From Cupriavidus basilensis OR16 (lineage in GTDB: Bacteria > Pseudomonadota > Gammaproteobacteria > Burkholderiales > Burkholderiaceae): DNA of 64,000 nucleotides. The position numbers and the translations under genes were made by a program. Every line of letters starts with the position of its first letter. Position 1 is the first letter of the stretch. The notes under the pieces are model-generated. The model was not told the DNA's origin. It searched no databases and saw only the letters and a list, made by a program, of their open reading frames with translations. Positions 45,291-55,519 of this stretch are shown piece by piece. The stretch lies in NCBI RefSeq assembly GCF_000243095.1, contig NZ_AHJE01000027.1, positions 38,428 through 102,427 of the forward strand. The letters run 5' to 3'.

Positions 45291-46165
45291 ATGGCCGGCA
45301 AGCGCGGACTGGCGGCGTTGCTGCTGGCCGCCTCGCTTCTGGCCCTGAGCGCGTGTGGCCGCCCGGGTGGCGGTGCGCCCGAGGGGCGTCCCCTGGCAGC
45401 CGCCGCGGCCGGCGGGATGGCCGCCGGCGAGTTGGCGCGGGGCGGCCAGAGCGAGCAGCAGGAGGCGGAGCGCCGCTACCTGGCGCTGAAGTACGCGCTG
45501 ACGGTGGAGAATTCCGCCGACGCCCTGGAGACTGGCTGGAAGAGCGTTGTGCAACGCTGCCAGGCGCTCGGCTGCGAGTTGCTGGCGACGGTGCGCCGCC
45601 GCGCGGCGAGCTGCGCGCGCGCATCGCGCCCAAGGCCTTGCCGGATCTGCTGAAGGCGGCCGAGCAGGGCGGCACGGTGGTGTCCAACGGGGTGTCGAGC
45701 GAGGACAAGACCGATCAGGTGATCGATGCCGAAGCCCGCATCAAGAACACCACCGAGCTGCGCGACCGCCTGCGCGCCATGCTGCAAAACGCGCGCGGCC
45801 CGCTGCGCGACGTGATCGAGCTGGAGCGCGAGCTGGCGCGCGTGCAGGGTGAGCTGGACACGATCAACGGATTGCGCAAGATGCTGGCGGCGCAAACCGA
45901 TCGCAATGAGGTTCGCATCGACTTTGTCGCGCGCGAGACCTTCGTCAGCCAACGCAAGGTGTCGCCGCTGCGCGCTGCCGTGGGCGATATCGCCGAGTTG
46001 TTCCTCGGCAGCCTGGCCATGCTGATCCGCGTGGCCGCCGGCGCGCTGCCGTGGCTGCTGGTTGGTGTGCCGCTGCTGTGGTTTGCGCTGGCCTGGCGCC
46101 GGCGCCGCGTGGCGCGCAGGAAGCAAGCCGTGCCGGCGTCGCCGGACGGCGCTGGCCCTCGATAA
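45291..46165 (+). pseudogene. DUF4349-like lipoprotein, one frameshift
   Basis: The first frame gives MAGKRGLAALLLAASLLALSAC, a lipoprotein signal, then an acidic region to WKSVVQRCQALGCELLATV. The rest is in another frame: GELRARIAPKALPDLLKAAEQGG, SEDKTDQVIDAEARIKNTTELRDRLRAMLQ (coiled coil) and a C-terminal TM helix (LPWLLVGVPLLWFALAW). This is the DUF4349 layout. The shift lies in the CG-rich tract about 45590-45610 and needs one base. It probably is an intact membrane-anchored protein affected by a sequence error. It sits between pgk and pyk. Confidence 0.75.
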
Positions 46166-46178
46166 GGAAAATCAGTTC

Positions 46179-47617
46179 ATGACCCGTTCCACCAAGATCG
46201 TCGCTACCATCGGCCCCGCTTCCAGCACGCTGGAAATCCTGACGCGCATGATCGCGGCCGGGGTCGACGTGGTGCGCCTGAACTTCTCCCACGGCAAGGC
46301 CGAAGACCACATCGAGCGCGCCCGCCTGGTGCGCGAGGCGGCCAAGGCCTGCGGCCGCGAAGTCGCCATCATGGCCGACCTGCAAGGCCCGAAGATCCGG
46401 GTCGGCAAGTTCGAGCACGGCAAGATCACCTTGAAGGTGGGCGAGCCGTTCATCCTCGACGCGACCTGCACCCTGGGCAACCAGGATCGCGCCGGCCTCG
46501 ACTATGAGGACCTGCCGCGCGACGTCGGCCCGGGCGACCTGCTGCTGCTCAACGACGGCCTGATCGTGCTGGTGGTGGAACGGGTGATCGGCCATGAGAT
46601 CTTCACCAAGGTCAAGATCGGTGGCGAGCTGTCCAACAACAAGGGCATCAACCGCCAGGGCGGCGGGCTGTCGGCGCCGGCGTTGACCGCCAAGGACATG
46701 GAAGACATCAAGACCGCCATGGCGCTGGGCGCGGACTATGTCGCGGTGAGCTTCCCGAAGAACGCCACCGATATGGAGATGGCCCGCCAGCTCGCCGCGG
46801 TGGCCGGCCAGCCGCACCAGCACAAGGCCCGCATGATCGCCAAGATCGAGCGCGCCGAGGCCATCCGCCCGGGCGTGCTCGAGGAAATCCTGCAAGCCTC
46901 CGACGGCATCATGGTGGCCCGTGGCGACCTGGCCGTGGAGGTGGGCAACGCGGCCGTGCCGGCGTTGCAAAAGCGCATGATCCGGCTGGCGCGGGAAGCC
47001 AACAAGCTGACCATCACCGCCACCCAGATGATGGAGAGCATGATCGTCAACCCGGTGCCCACGCGCGCCGAGGTGTCGGACGTGGCCAACGCCGTGCTGG
47101 ATGGCACTGACGCCGTGATGCTGTCGGCCGAGACCGCCGCCGGCAGCTACCCGGTGGAGACGGTGGAAACCGTGGCCCTGGTGTGCGTGGAGGCCGAGAC
47201 AGTCCGAGGTGGTCCAGCTCGGATACCTATTTCCTCAACCAGACCTTTGGCCGCATCGACCAGTCGATTGCCATGGGCGCATTGTTCACCGCCTATCATT
47301 TGCAGGTGAAGGCCATTGCCGCGCTGACCGATTCCGGCGCCACCGCGCTGTGGATGAGCCGGCATCGCATCCATGTGCCGATCTACGCGATGACGCCCAA
47401 CCTGGCCTCGCAGCGCAAGATGCAGCTGTACCGCAATGTGGTGCCGCTGCCGCTGGAAGCCAGCGCCGACCGCGACACCGCGCTGGAACAGGCCGAAGAG
47501 CTGCTGCTGTCGCAAGGCGTGGTGCAGCGCGGCGACTTTATCGTGCTGACCATTGGCGAGCCGATGGGCCAGCCGGGTGGCACGAACACGCTGAAGATTG
47601 TCCGGGTAGGCGCCTGA
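46179..47617 (+). pseudogene. pyk: Pyruvate kinase, frameshifted
   Basis: The protein starts MTRSTKIVATIGPASSTLEIL and includes GVDVVRLNFSHGKAEDH, MADLQGPKIRVGKF, MARGDL-type GIMVARGDLAVEVG and TATQMMESMI. After VCVEAE the frame changes twice within about 25 bp (47199-47223): SEVVQL in one frame and DTYFLNQTFGRIDQSIAMGALF in a third, then the C-terminal domain continues to 47617. Each step looks like one extra base. The enzyme makes pyruvate and ATP from phosphoenolpyruvate. A real null is possible, but this looks like a locally poor sequence or recent mutation. Confidence 0.88.
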
Positions 47618-47710
47618 TATGTGCCGCGCCGGACAGACAGCTGGCGCTTGAGTACGCAGGGTCCCCCAGGATAAGCGCGTCGAGACGGTGTCTCACGCGA
47701 AAAGCAAAAG

Positions 47711-47768
47711 AACGACTGAACGACTGAACGACTAGGTCAACTAGGTCAACTAGGTCAACTAGGTCAAC
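47711..47768. repeat. Two adjacent short tandem repeats upstream of fba
   Basis: An 8-bp unit (AACGACTG) occurs about three times at 47711-47733 and is followed by a 9-bp unit (TAGGTCAAC) four times at 47733-47768. They lie 46-100 bp before the fba start, in its leader or promoter region. Confidence 0.9.
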
Positions 47769-47813
47769 TAGATCATTAAACGAGACACCCCATTCTTTCT
47801 TTAGGAGTTTGAC

Positions 47814-48878
47814 ATGCCACTCGTATCGATGCGCCAGCTGCTCGACCACGCCGCCGAAAACGGCTACGCGCTGCCCGCCTTCAACGTGAACAACCTGGAA
47901 CAGGTTCAGGCCATCATGCAGGCCGCCGACGAAGTCAATGCGCCGGTGATCATGCAAGCCTCCGCAGGCGCGCGCAAGTACGCCGGCGAGCACTTCCTAC
48001 GCCACCTGATCGAAGCCGCGGTGGAAGCCTATCCGCATATCCCGGTGGTGATGCACCAGGATCACGGCCAGTCGCCGGCGATCTGCCAGGCCGCGATCGA
48101 CCTGGGCTTCTCCTCGGTGATGATGGACGGCTCGCTGCGTGAAGACGGCAAGACCCCGTCCGACTACGAGTACAACATCGACGTGACCCGCAAGGTGGTG
48201 CAGCTCTCGCACGCCATCGGCGTGACCGTGGAAGGCGAACTTGGCTGCCTGGGCTCACTCGAGACCGGCGAAGCCGGCGAGGAAGACGGCATCGGCGCGG
48301 AAGGCAAGCTGGACCACTCCATGCTGCTGACCGACCCCGAGCAGGCCGCCGACTTCGTCAAGGCCACCCAGCTGGACGCCCTGGCGATCGCCATCGGCAC
48401 CTCGCACGGCGCCTACAAATTCACCCGCAAGCCCACCGGCGACATCCTGGCGATCGACCGCATCAAGGAAATCCACGCGCGCATCCCCAACACCCACCTG
48501 GTGATGCACGGCTCGTCGTCGGTCCCGCAGGAACTGCTGGCAGAAATCCGCCAGTTCGGCGGCGACATGAAGGAAACCTATGGCGTGCCGGTCGAGGAAA
48601 TCCAGGAGGCCATCAAGTACGGCGTGCGCAAGATCAATATCGACACCGATATCCGCCTTGCCATGACCGGCGCCATCCGCCGCTTCTTTGCCGAGAACCC
48701 GAGCAAGTTCGACCCGCGCGAATACCTCAAGCCGGCCCGCGAAGCCGCCAAGCTGGTTTGCAAGGCACGCTACATCGCCTTCGGCTGCGAAGGCCAGGCC
48801 GCCAAGATCAAGCCGGTCTCGCTCGACGCCATCGCGCAAAAGTACAAGTCCGGCGAACTCGCCCAGGTCGTGCAATAA
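47814..48878 (+). CDS. fba: Class II fructose-bisphosphate aldolase
   Basis: A 354-residue zinc aldolase with [44 protein letters not shown] (zinc His), [25 protein letters not shown] and [13 protein letters not shown]. It belongs to the Calvin-type class II aldolases of betaproteobacteria. It cleaves fructose-1,6-bisphosphate to two triose phosphates. TAGGAG precedes the ATG. Confidence 0.97.
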   Translation: MPLVSMRQLLDHAAENGYALPAFNVNNLEQVQAIMQAADEVNAPVIMQASAGARKYAGEHFLRHLIEAAVEAYPHIPVVMHQDHGQSPAICQAAIDLGFSSVMMDGSLREDGKTPSDYEYNIDVTRKVVQLSHAIGVTVEGELGCLGSLETGEAGEEDGIGAEGKLDHSMLLTDPEQAADFVKATQLDALAIAIGTSHGAYKFTRKPTGDILAIDRIKEIHARIPNTHLVMHGSSSVPQELLAEIRQFGGDMKETYGVPVEEIQEAIKYGVRKINIDTDIRLAMTGAIRRFFAENPSKFDPREYLKPAREAAKLVCKARYIAFGCEGQAAKIKPVSLDAIAQKYKSGELAQVVQ

Positions 48879-48934
48879 GCAGGACCCGTACCGTCCCCGC
48901 CCCGATCCCGTCAAACGGGGAGGCGCGGGGACGA

Positions 48935-48971
48935 CGCTTTTCAGGCCCCGGCACCGGGGCGCTGAAAAGCG
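48935..48971 (+). terminator. Long hairpin after fba
   Basis: CGCTTTTCAG / CTGAAAAGCG arms enclose CCCCGG-CA-CCGGGG. There is no clean T run, but the position about 55 bp after the fba stop fits a terminator. A second hairpin (TTCTGGC/GCCAGAA) follows near 48997. Confidence 0.6.
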
Positions 48972-49063
48972 CTAACAAAATGAAGCGAAGCAGTTGTTCT
49001 GGCCCGGTGCCAGAATCATTCTGTTAGTGCCTCCCATCGGAACCACCGAACCACCGAACCACC

Positions 49064-49972
49064 ATGTCGAACGCTCTCTATCAGTCCTCCATCACTTCGC
49101 TGCCGCTGCTTGGCCACGGCAAGGTCCGCGACAACTACGCAGTCGGCGACGATAAGCTGCTGATCGTCACCACCGACCGCCTGTCGGCCTTCGACGTCAT
49201 CCTGGGCGAGCCGATCCCGGCCAAGGGCCGCGTGCTCAACCAGATGGCCAACTTCTGGTTCAAGAAGCTGGCCCACATCGTGCCGAACCACGAAACCGGC
49301 ATTGCCGCCGAGACCGTGGTAAGCCCTGCCGAAGTCGAGCAGGTGCAAGGCCGCGCCGTGGTGGTCAAGCGCCTCAAGCCGATCCTGGTGGAAGCCGTGG
49401 TGCGCGGCTACCTGGCCGGCAGCGGCTGGAAGGACTACCAGGCTACCGGCAGCGTCTGCGGCATCGAACTGCCCGCCGGCCTGCAGAATGCGCAAAAGCT
49501 GCCCGAGCCGATCTTCACCCCGGCCGCCAAGGCCGAGATGGGCGAGCACGACGAGAACATCTCCTTCGCCGAAACGGAAGCGCGCATCGGCGCCGACCTG
49601 GCCCGCCAGATGCGCGACATCTCGATCCGCCTGTACAAGGAAGCGGCCGACTACGCCGCCACCCGCGGCATCATCATCGCCGACACCAAGTTCGAGTTCG
49701 GCCTGGACGAGAACGGCACGCTGACGCTGATGGACGAAGTGCTGACCGCCGATTCCTCGCGCTTCTGGCCCGCGGATTCGTACGAAGTCGGCACCAACCC
49801 GCCGTCCTTCGACAAGCAGTTCGTGCGCGACTGGCTGGAAGCCGTGCGCATCGACGGCAAGCCCTGGCCCAAGACCGCCCCGGCGCCGGCGCTGCCCGCC
49901 GACGTGATCGAGAAGACCGCCGCCAAGTACCGTGAGGCGCTGACGCGCCTGACCGGCGAGGAACTGCAGTAA
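49064..49972 (+). CDS. purC: SAICAR synthetase
   Basis: A 302-residue phosphoribosylaminoimidazole-succinocarboxamide synthase. Motifs are [69 protein letters not shown] and [20 protein letters not shown]. It joins CAIR and aspartate in purine synthesis. purE and purK follow on the same strand. Confidence 0.98.
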   Translation: MSNALYQSSITSLPLLGHGKVRDNYAVGDDKLLIVTTDRLSAFDVILGEPIPAKGRVLNQMANFWFKKLAHIVPNHETGIAAETVVSPAEVEQVQGRAVVVKRLKPILVEAVVRGYLAGSGWKDYQATGSVCGIELPAGLQNAQKLPEPIFTPAAKAEMGEHDENISFAETEARIGADLARQMRDISIRLYKEAADYAATRGIIIADTKFEFGLDENGTLTLMDEVLTADSSRFWPADSYEVGTNPPSFDKQFVRDWLEAVRIDGKPWPKTAPAPALPADVIEKTAAKYREALTRLTGEELQ

Positions 49973-50035
49973 TTTTTGCCGGCGCCGTGGCCGGCTGGCG
50001 TGCCAAAGCCGTCTGCAATGGCGACGGCTGTTACT

Positions 50036-50059
50036 CCCTCTCCCCTCAGGGCGAGAGGG
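50036..50059. repeat. Short inverted repeat between purC and purE
   Basis: CCCTCTC / GAGAGGG arms flank a CCCTCAGGGC loop. A related CCCTCTCCCACTCAGGG sequence occurs near 53233 in the window, suggesting a small dispersed intergenic element. Confidence 0.5.
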
Positions 50060-50127
50060 GAGCGAACCAACGCAAGACGAAGGTTGGCGCGGTCCCCATG
50101 CGCCAGACAGATTTTTAAGGACTTAAC

Positions 50128-50625
50128 GTGAGCAATACAGCCAAGCCGCTGGTCGGCGTTGTGATGGGCAGCAGTTCCGACTGGGACGTGATGCAGAACG
50201 CGGTCGCCATGCTGAAGGACTTCGGCGTGGCCTTCGAGGCACGCGTGGTTTCCGCCCACCGCATGGCCGACGACATGTTCGAGTACGCCGCCACCGCGCG
50301 CGAGCGCGGCCTGCGCGCCATCATCGCCGGTGCCGGCGGTGCCGCGCACCTGCCCGGCATGATCGCCGCCAAGACCATCGTGCCGGTGTTCGGTGTGCCG
50401 GTGCCGTCGCGCTACCTGCGCGGCGAGGACTCGCTGCTGTCGATCGTGCAGATGCCCAAGGGCGTGCCGGTCGCCACCTTCGCCATCGGCGAAGCGGGCG
50501 CCGCCAATGCCGCGCTGCACGCCATCGCCACGCTCGCCACCACCGACGACGCGCTGGCCGCGGCGCTGGAAGCGTTCCGCGCCAAGCAGACCGAGGCTGC
50601 CCGCGCGATGACGCTGCCGGTGTAA
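50128..50625 (+). CDS. purE: N5-CAIR mutase
   Basis: A 165-residue PurE. It begins with GTG (AAGGA upstream) and has [42 protein letters not shown] and [29 protein letters not shown]. It converts N5-CAIR to CAIR. It works with PurK, encoded 59 bp downstream. Confidence 0.98.
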   Translation: MSNTAKPLVGVVMGSSSDWDVMQNAVAMLKDFGVAFEARVVSAHRMADDMFEYAATARERGLRAIIAGAGGAAHLPGMIAAKTIVPVFGVPVPSRYLRGEDSLLSIVQMPKGVPVATFAIGEAGAANAALHAIATLATTDDALAAALEAFRAKQTEAARAMTLPV

Positions 50626-50684
50626 CACGCCTGTTCGCACGCACACCGACTAGCCCCAAGCCCCCGAATCCGGAAAGACGCGCA

Positions 50685-51929
50685 ATGCCAACCGATATCC
50701 ATCCCCACCTGGTCGAAGCCCACACGCCGGAGTCGCGTGCCGAGTTCGGCATCGACAATCCCAGCGCGCCGGTACTGCCCGGCGCCTGGCTCGGCATGCT
50801 CGGCGGCGGCCAGCTCGGCCGCATGTTCACCCATGCCGCGCAGTCGATGGGCTACAAGGTCTGCGTGCTCGATCCGGACCAGGACAGCCCGGCCGGCACG
50901 ATCGCCGAGAAGCATATCTGCGCGGCGTATACGGATGAAGCCGCGCTGGCCGAGATGGCCAAGCTGTGCCCGGCGGTGACCACCGAGTTCGAGAACGTGC
51001 CTTCGCTCTCGCTCGACCGGCTCGAGCAGCTCGGTGCCTTCGTCGCGCCGCGCGGCTACTGCGTGTCGATCGCGCAGAACCGCATCGGCGAGAAAAAGTT
51101 CTTCGCCTCCTGCGCCGAGCGCACCGGCGTGCCCACCGCGCCGCACTGGGTGATCCAGCACGACGCCGATGTCGACCAGCTGCCCGAGAACCTGCTGCCC
51201 GGCATCCTCAAGACCGCGCGTATGGGCTATGACGGCAAGGGCCAGGCCCGCGTCAAGACCCGCGAGGACGTGCGCGCCGCATGGCGCGCCATGCAGCACG
51301 TGCCGTGCGTGCTGGAGCAGATGCTGCCGCTGGCCTATGAGGTCTCGGTACTGGCCGCGCGCGCCGCGGACGGCACCACCGCCACCTGGCCGCTCGCCGA
51401 AAACGTGCACCGCGACGGCATTCTGTTCTCCACCTTGATGCCGTCCACCAGCGTCTCCGACGAGATCGCCGCGCGTGCCCGCGCCGCCGCCGCCACCATC
51501 ACCACCGAGATGGGCTACGTAGGCGTGCTGTGCATCGAATTCTTCGTGCTGACCGACGGCTCGCTGGTCGCCAATGAGATGGCGCCGCGCCCGCACAACT
51601 CCGGCCACATCACCATGGACGCATGCGAGACCAGCCAGTTCGAGCAGCAGGTCCGCGCCATGGCGCGCCTGCCGCTAGGCAGCACGCGCCAGCACTCGGC
51701 CGGCAAGATGCTTAACCTGCTGGGCGATGTGTGGTTCGAGTTCGGCCTGGAGCGCACGCCGGCCTGGGACGAAGTGATGGCGCAAGCCGGCGCCAAGCTG
51801 CACCTGTACGGCAAGAGCGATGCGCGCCCCTCGCGCAAGATGGGCCACGTGAATTGCGTGGGCGGCGAGGCAGCTGACGCCGAGCGCGCCTTCGACGCGG
51901 CCTTGCGGGCGCTGCACATTGCGCCTTGA
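50685..51929 (+). CDS. purK: N5-CAIR synthetase
   Basis: A 414-residue ATP-grasp enzyme with [50 protein letters not shown] and [12 protein letters not shown]. It carboxylates AIR with ATP and bicarbonate. An N-terminal extension of about 30 residues before the core is present. A hairpin terminator follows the stop. Confidence 0.97.
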   Translation: MPTDIHPHLVEAHTPESRAEFGIDNPSAPVLPGAWLGMLGGGQLGRMFTHAAQSMGYKVCVLDPDQDSPAGTIAEKHICAAYTDEAALAEMAKLCPAVTTEFENVPSLSLDRLEQLGAFVAPRGYCVSIAQNRIGEKKFFASCAERTGVPTAPHWVIQHDADVDQLPENLLPGILKTARMGYDGKGQARVKTREDVRAAWRAMQHVPCVLEQMLPLAYEVSVLAARAADGTTATWPLAENVHRDGILFSTLMPSTSVSDEIAARARAAAATITTEMGYVGVLCIEFFVLTDGSLVANEMAPRPHNSGHITMDACETSQFEQQVRAMARLPLGSTRQHSAGKMLNLLGDVWFEFGLERTPAWDEVMAQAGAKLHLYGKSDARPSRKMGHVNCVGGEAADAERAFDAALRALHIAP

Positions 51930-51935
51930 TGGTTT

Positions 51936-51967
51936 GCCCGGCGCATGCGCCGGGCTTTCCGTTTCCC
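51936..51967 (+). terminator. Terminator after purK
   Basis: GCCCGGCGC-AT-GCGCCGGGC is a strong hairpin followed by TTTCCGTTTCCC. Confidence 0.75.
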
Positions 51968-52026
51968 TGCTTTCGTCGTTTCGTAGTTCCGTCGCTTCAT
52001 AGTAACGCCACCCCCAGAGATCCCCG

Positions 52027-53013
52027 ATGTCGCGCATGCCCACGTCCGCCGAACTTGACCAAGCGGTCCAACTGCTGGAAGCCGGCGAGCTGGTCGCCTT
52101 CCCGACCGAGACGGTCTACGGCCTCGGCGCCGACGCCGAGAACCCCGAGGCCATTGCCCGCATCTACGCGGCCAAGGGGCGCCCGTCCAATCACCCGATC
52201 ATCGTGCACGTGGTGGATGGCGGCGACATCAGCTACTGGGTGGACGATGTGCCGCCGGCCGCGCAAGACCTGATCGATGCCTTCTGGCCCGGCCCGCTCA
52301 CACTGATCCTCAAGCGCGCCGCGCATATCCCGGCGGCGGTCGCCGGCGGCCAGGACAGCATTGGCTTGCGTTGTCCGTCGCATCCCGTGGCGCAGGCGTT
52401 GCTGGGCCGCTTCAAGCGTGGCCGTGGCGGCATCGCCGCGCCGTCCGCCAACAAGTTTGGCCAGGTCAGCCCGACCACGGCGCAGCACGTGCGCGATGAG
52501 TTTGGCGACTCGGTCTTTGTGCTGGAGGGCGATGATGTCGAGGTTGGCATCGAATCGACCATCGTGGACCTGTCGCGGCTGGAGCAGGGCATTGGCCCGG
52601 TGCTGCTGCGCCCAGGCGCCATCACGCCGGCCATGATGGCGCAGGTGCTGGGCGTCACGCCGCTGCCGCCGGATGCTGCCGCGCCGCGGGCGTCAGGCAC
52701 GCTGAAGGCGCACTATGCGCCGCACACGCCGCTGGCTTTGTGTGCTGCTGCGGATTTGCCTGCGCAACTGGTCGATTTGCCCGCCGACGCGCGAGTGGCG
52801 TGGGTTGGTGTTCAGGCGGCTGCCGATCCGCGGTGTGTGTGGGTGCAGGCGCCTGCCGATGCCGAGGGTTATGCGCGGGCGCTCTATAGCTTGTTGCGGC
52901 GGCTGGATGGGGATGGGTTTGCGCGGCTGGTGTTTGAGGCCTTGCCGGCCGGGCATGAGTGGGATGGGGTTCGGGATCGGTTGCAGCGGGCGGCTGCTGC
53001 GTTTGGGGGGTAG
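52027..53013 (+). CDS. L-threonylcarbamoyladenylate synthase (Sua5 type)
   Basis: A 328-residue protein with an N-terminal YrdC domain (AFPTETVYGLGADAENPEAIARIYAAKGRPSNHPIIVH; GIAAPSANKFGQVSPTTAQHV; GIESTIVDLS) and a C-terminal Sua5 domain (HYAPHTPLAL; WVGVQ; YARALYSLLRRLD). It makes threonylcarbamoyl-AMP for t6A modification of tRNAs. The two-domain length distinguishes it from single-domain TsaC. Confidence 0.95.
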   Translation: MSRMPTSAELDQAVQLLEAGELVAFPTETVYGLGADAENPEAIARIYAAKGRPSNHPIIVHVVDGGDISYWVDDVPPAAQDLIDAFWPGPLTLILKRAAHIPAAVAGGQDSIGLRCPSHPVAQALLGRFKRGRGGIAAPSANKFGQVSPTTAQHVRDEFGDSVFVLEGDDVEVGIESTIVDLSRLEQGIGPVLLRPGAITPAMMAQVLGVTPLPPDAAAPRASGTLKAHYAPHTPLALCAAADLPAQLVDLPADARVAWVGVQAAADPRCVWVQAPADAEGYARALYSLLRRLDGDGFARLVFEALPAGHEWDGVRDRLQRAAAAFGG

Positions 53014-53062
53014 GTGTTTGGGGTTGTGAGTTGTTGGGGCTATCGGGCTGTCGGGCTGTCCG

Positions 53063-53092
53063 CTGCAACTGCAACTGCAACTGCAACTGCAA
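53063..53092. repeat. CTGCAA hexanucleotide tandem repeat
   Basis: Five perfect CTGCAA units lie about 50 bp after the tsaC-type gene stop, followed by degenerate CAGCTT/CAACTG units. Confidence 0.9.
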
Positions 53093-53244
53093 AATCAGCT
53101 TCAGCTTCAACTGCTTAACGTCAAGGGCAACGGCAGTTTCACCACCCCTGCGGGGCGGCGACCTTACGGCCTTGGCACACCTTCACGGCTCGCTTCGCAT
53201 CGCGCTTGGGTGATTTACACCGAATCGATGCTCCCCTCTCCCAC

Positions 53245-54780
53245 TCAGGGTGCGCCCTGATACACCCACTGCAACAGGGCGTCGTGGGCGTCGCGGGCTT
53301 GCGCTGCGTTGGCGTGGTTGATGTAGCTGACCACCACATAGCGATCGCCGTTCAGCGCATCGACATAGCCGGCAAGCGCTCGTACATCGTTCAACGTTCC
53401 CGTCTTCATGTAGGCATTGCCGGCTGCGCCGGCGCGCGTCAGGCGGTTGCGCAGCGTGCCATCCACGCCGAGGATCGGCAGCGAATCCATCAGCACCGGT
53501 CCGACTTCGCTAGCCAGCGCCTGCTGCAGCAGGCGCGACATATCGTAGGCACTGATCCGTTCTTCGCGCGATAGCCCCGAGCCGTTGTCCAGCACCAGGC
53601 CGGGCATGTCCAGTCCCTGGCGTGCCAGCCAGCGCTGCACGACCTTGGCCGAGCGGGTGGTGGTGGCCGGGCCGCCGCGATCCATTTCCGCGCCGATGGT
53701 CAGGTAAAGCTGGCGGGCCATCACATTGTTCGAGAACTTGTTGATGTCGCGCACGATTTCCGAGAGCGGCTGGCCGTAGTGGCGTGCCAGCAGGAAGGCG
53801 TTGCGCGGTGCGCGGCCCATGCGCAGGGCTGGCTGGTGGGTGAAGCGGCCGCCGGCCAGTTGCCATTCGGCGACGAATCCGCCCCAGGCGAATTCGTTGT
53901 GCGAGAGCGTGGCGATATTGACCACATGTTCGCCGCAGTCGGCGGCGTAGCTGCCGTCGAAGGAGGCTAGCACCGTGCCGTCGGGTTGCGGCGTGACGGC
54001 GGGGCGGGCGCGTGCCGACCAGTCGCCGCATTTGCCATTGGACAGCGCGAGGTGGTTGTCGAGCTTGAGCTGCGCCAGCGCGGGCGTGACCGAAACCGCG
54101 ACCGACTGGTTGGCCGGGTCGGGCGTGATGGTAAACGACAGCGTCTTGAAGGCGTAGAGCAGCGCGTCGGGGCTGACGTTGTAGGCGCGCTGGGTTTCGC
54201 CATCGATGGTGGCGCCGTTGTCGAGGGCGGAGTCGAAGTAGCTGCGGTCCAGCACCAGGTCGCCGTTGATGGTGGTGGCGCCTGCAGTGCGGGCGGCGCT
54301 GACCAGCTTGGCCATTTCTTCCGGCACCAGCTTGGGGTCGCCGTAGCCGCGCAGGTAGACGTTGCCGTTGACGGTGCCGTCGGCACCGGGCTGGTTGTCG
54401 GCATAGAGCGCAGTCTGCCAGCGGTAGCCGGGGCCAAGCAGCTGGAGCCCGGCGAAGGTGGTGACCAGCTTCATGGTGGAAGCCGGGTTCATCGGCGTCT
54501 GCGCGTTCCAGCTTACGCGGGGCGCCGGCGCGCCGACCTTGATCACGTAGAAGCTGGTGGCCGAGGCGGGTACGTGCGCGCGCTTGAGCGCGGTTGTCAC
54601 GCTGCCTGGCAGGCCCGAGCGCGGCTCGGCGGGCGCGGCCGCGGCGTGGGCGGCCTTGGTCTTGTGAACGGGGGTTTTAGCGGTGGCGGCGGCCAGGCCG
54701 CTGATGCACAACAGCCCGGCGGCGCAAAGCGGCAGCAGGCGGCGAAGAATTGGGGAAGGGCGTTTCGGCATGGTGCCCAT
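53245..54780 (-). CDS. dacB: D-alanyl-D-alanine carboxypeptidase/endopeptidase (PBP4 type)
   Basis: A 511-residue exported serine enzyme. After a signal peptide come the class C penicillin-binding motifs SxxK (NPASTMKLV, about residue 100), SxN (KFSNNVMARQ) and KTG (YMKTGTLNDVRALAG). A domain inserted between the first two motifs, as in PBP4, is present. It trims or cleaves peptidoglycan peptides in the periplasm. An alternative ATG three codons later exists. It is convergent with the tsaC-type gene. Confidence 0.94.
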   Translation of the reverse strand: MGTMPKRPSPILRRLLPLCAAGLLCISGLAAATAKTPVHKTKAAHAAAAPAEPRSGLPGSVTTALKRAHVPASATSFYVIKVGAPAPRVSWNAQTPMNPASTMKLVTTFAGLQLLGPGYRWQTALYADNQPGADGTVNGNVYLRGYGDPKLVPEEMAKLVSAARTAGATTINGDLVLDRSYFDSALDNGATIDGETQRAYNVSPDALLYAFKTLSFTITPDPANQSVAVSVTPALAQLKLDNHLALSNGKCGDWSARARPAVTPQPDGTVLASFDGSYAADCGEHVVNIATLSHNEFAWGGFVAEWQLAGGRFTHQPALRMGRAPRNAFLLARHYGQPLSEIVRDINKFSNNVMARQLYLTIGAEMDRGGPATTTRSAKVVQRWLARQGLDMPGLVLDNGSGLSREERISAYDMSRLLQQALASEVGPVLMDSLPILGVDGTLRNRLTRAGAAGNAYMKTGTLNDVRALAGYVDALNGDRYVVVSYINHANAAQARDAHDALLQWVYQGAP

Positions 54781-54850
54781 GTTAACGCATGGGCCCGAGG
54801 GCGGATGACGCCGCCTTTCGATTTCCGCGGGATTTCCCGAGAATTTCCGC

Positions 54851-55438
54851 CTAGTTCTCCGCGGCGTTCGTGGCGTGCGCTATCTCGGCCGCGCCCATCG
54901 CGTTAGGCGGCGCAAGCTTGCCGAGCAGCGCGCGCAGCGTGTCTTGTTCCTGCGCCGACAACGCCCCGGCGACCCGCGCATCATGCGCGCACACCGCGGC
55001 GGTGGCGGATTCCAGCGTGCGCTGTCCCGCGGGGGTCAGCACCAGGCTGTAGGCGCGGCGGTCGTGCGGCGCCGGGCGGCGCGCCACCAGCTTCATGTCT
55101 TCCAGCGCGTCGACCAGCAGTACGGCGCCCGAGCGCGCGATGCCCAGGATGCTGGCCAGCTCGGTCAGCTTGAGCAGTGGATTGCGCGAGATGATCACGA
55201 GCGCGGAAAAACGCGGCGGCGTGATGTTCCACTGCGCCAGCGATTGCACGAAATCCTCGTAGATGCGAATCTGCGCGCGGCGGATGGCGTAGCCGACCAG
55301 GCTGTCCAGCACGCCGTAGTCGATATTGGCGATATGCGGGTCGAAGCCGCCGGATGCATCGGCTGGCTGGCCGGTGCCGGCGGGATCTGGGGCGAGGGCG
55401 TCGCGGCTGCGGCGCGTTCGCGCCTTTGCTGTGGTCAT
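54851..55438 (-). CDS. MarR family transcriptional regulator
   Basis: A 195-residue MarR regulator with a disordered 35-residue N-terminus. The winged HTH includes ITPPRFSALVIISRNPLLKLTELASILGIARSGAVLLVDALED and the wing RRPAPHDRRAYSLVLTPAG. It is the last gene in the row monooxygenase, binding protein, DUF3237, marR. An inverted repeat GGCTATA-N9-TATAGCC lies about 60 bp upstream of its start, a candidate operator. It probably controls this operon. Confidence 0.9.
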   Translation of the reverse strand: MTTAKARTRRSRDALAPDPAGTGQPADASGGFDPHIANIDYGVLDSLVGYAIRRAQIRIYEDFVQSLAQWNITPPRFSALVIISRNPLLKLTELASILGIARSGAVLLVDALEDMKLVARRPAPHDRRAYSLVLTPAGQRTLESATAAVCAHDARVAGALSAQEQDTLRALLGKLAPPNAMGAAEIAHATNAAEN

Positions 55439-55496
55439 GATGCCTTGGCGTCAGTCGATGGATGTGGGTGGCGGTGGGCGGCCTGAAAGTCCGGGC

Positions 55497-55519
55497 GGCT
55501 ATAGCCTATAGCTATAGCC
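55497..55519. promoter_or_regulatory. Candidate operator upstream of marR
   Basis: GGCTATA-N9-TATAGCC is an inverted repeat within overlapping TATAGCCTATA direct repeats. It overlaps the end of the DUF3237 gene and precedes marR. Confidence 0.5.

Noticed and set aside
47711..47768. CRISPR-like array
   Set aside because: Repeat units are only 8-9 bp and are directly contiguous with no spacers; no cas genes are nearby.
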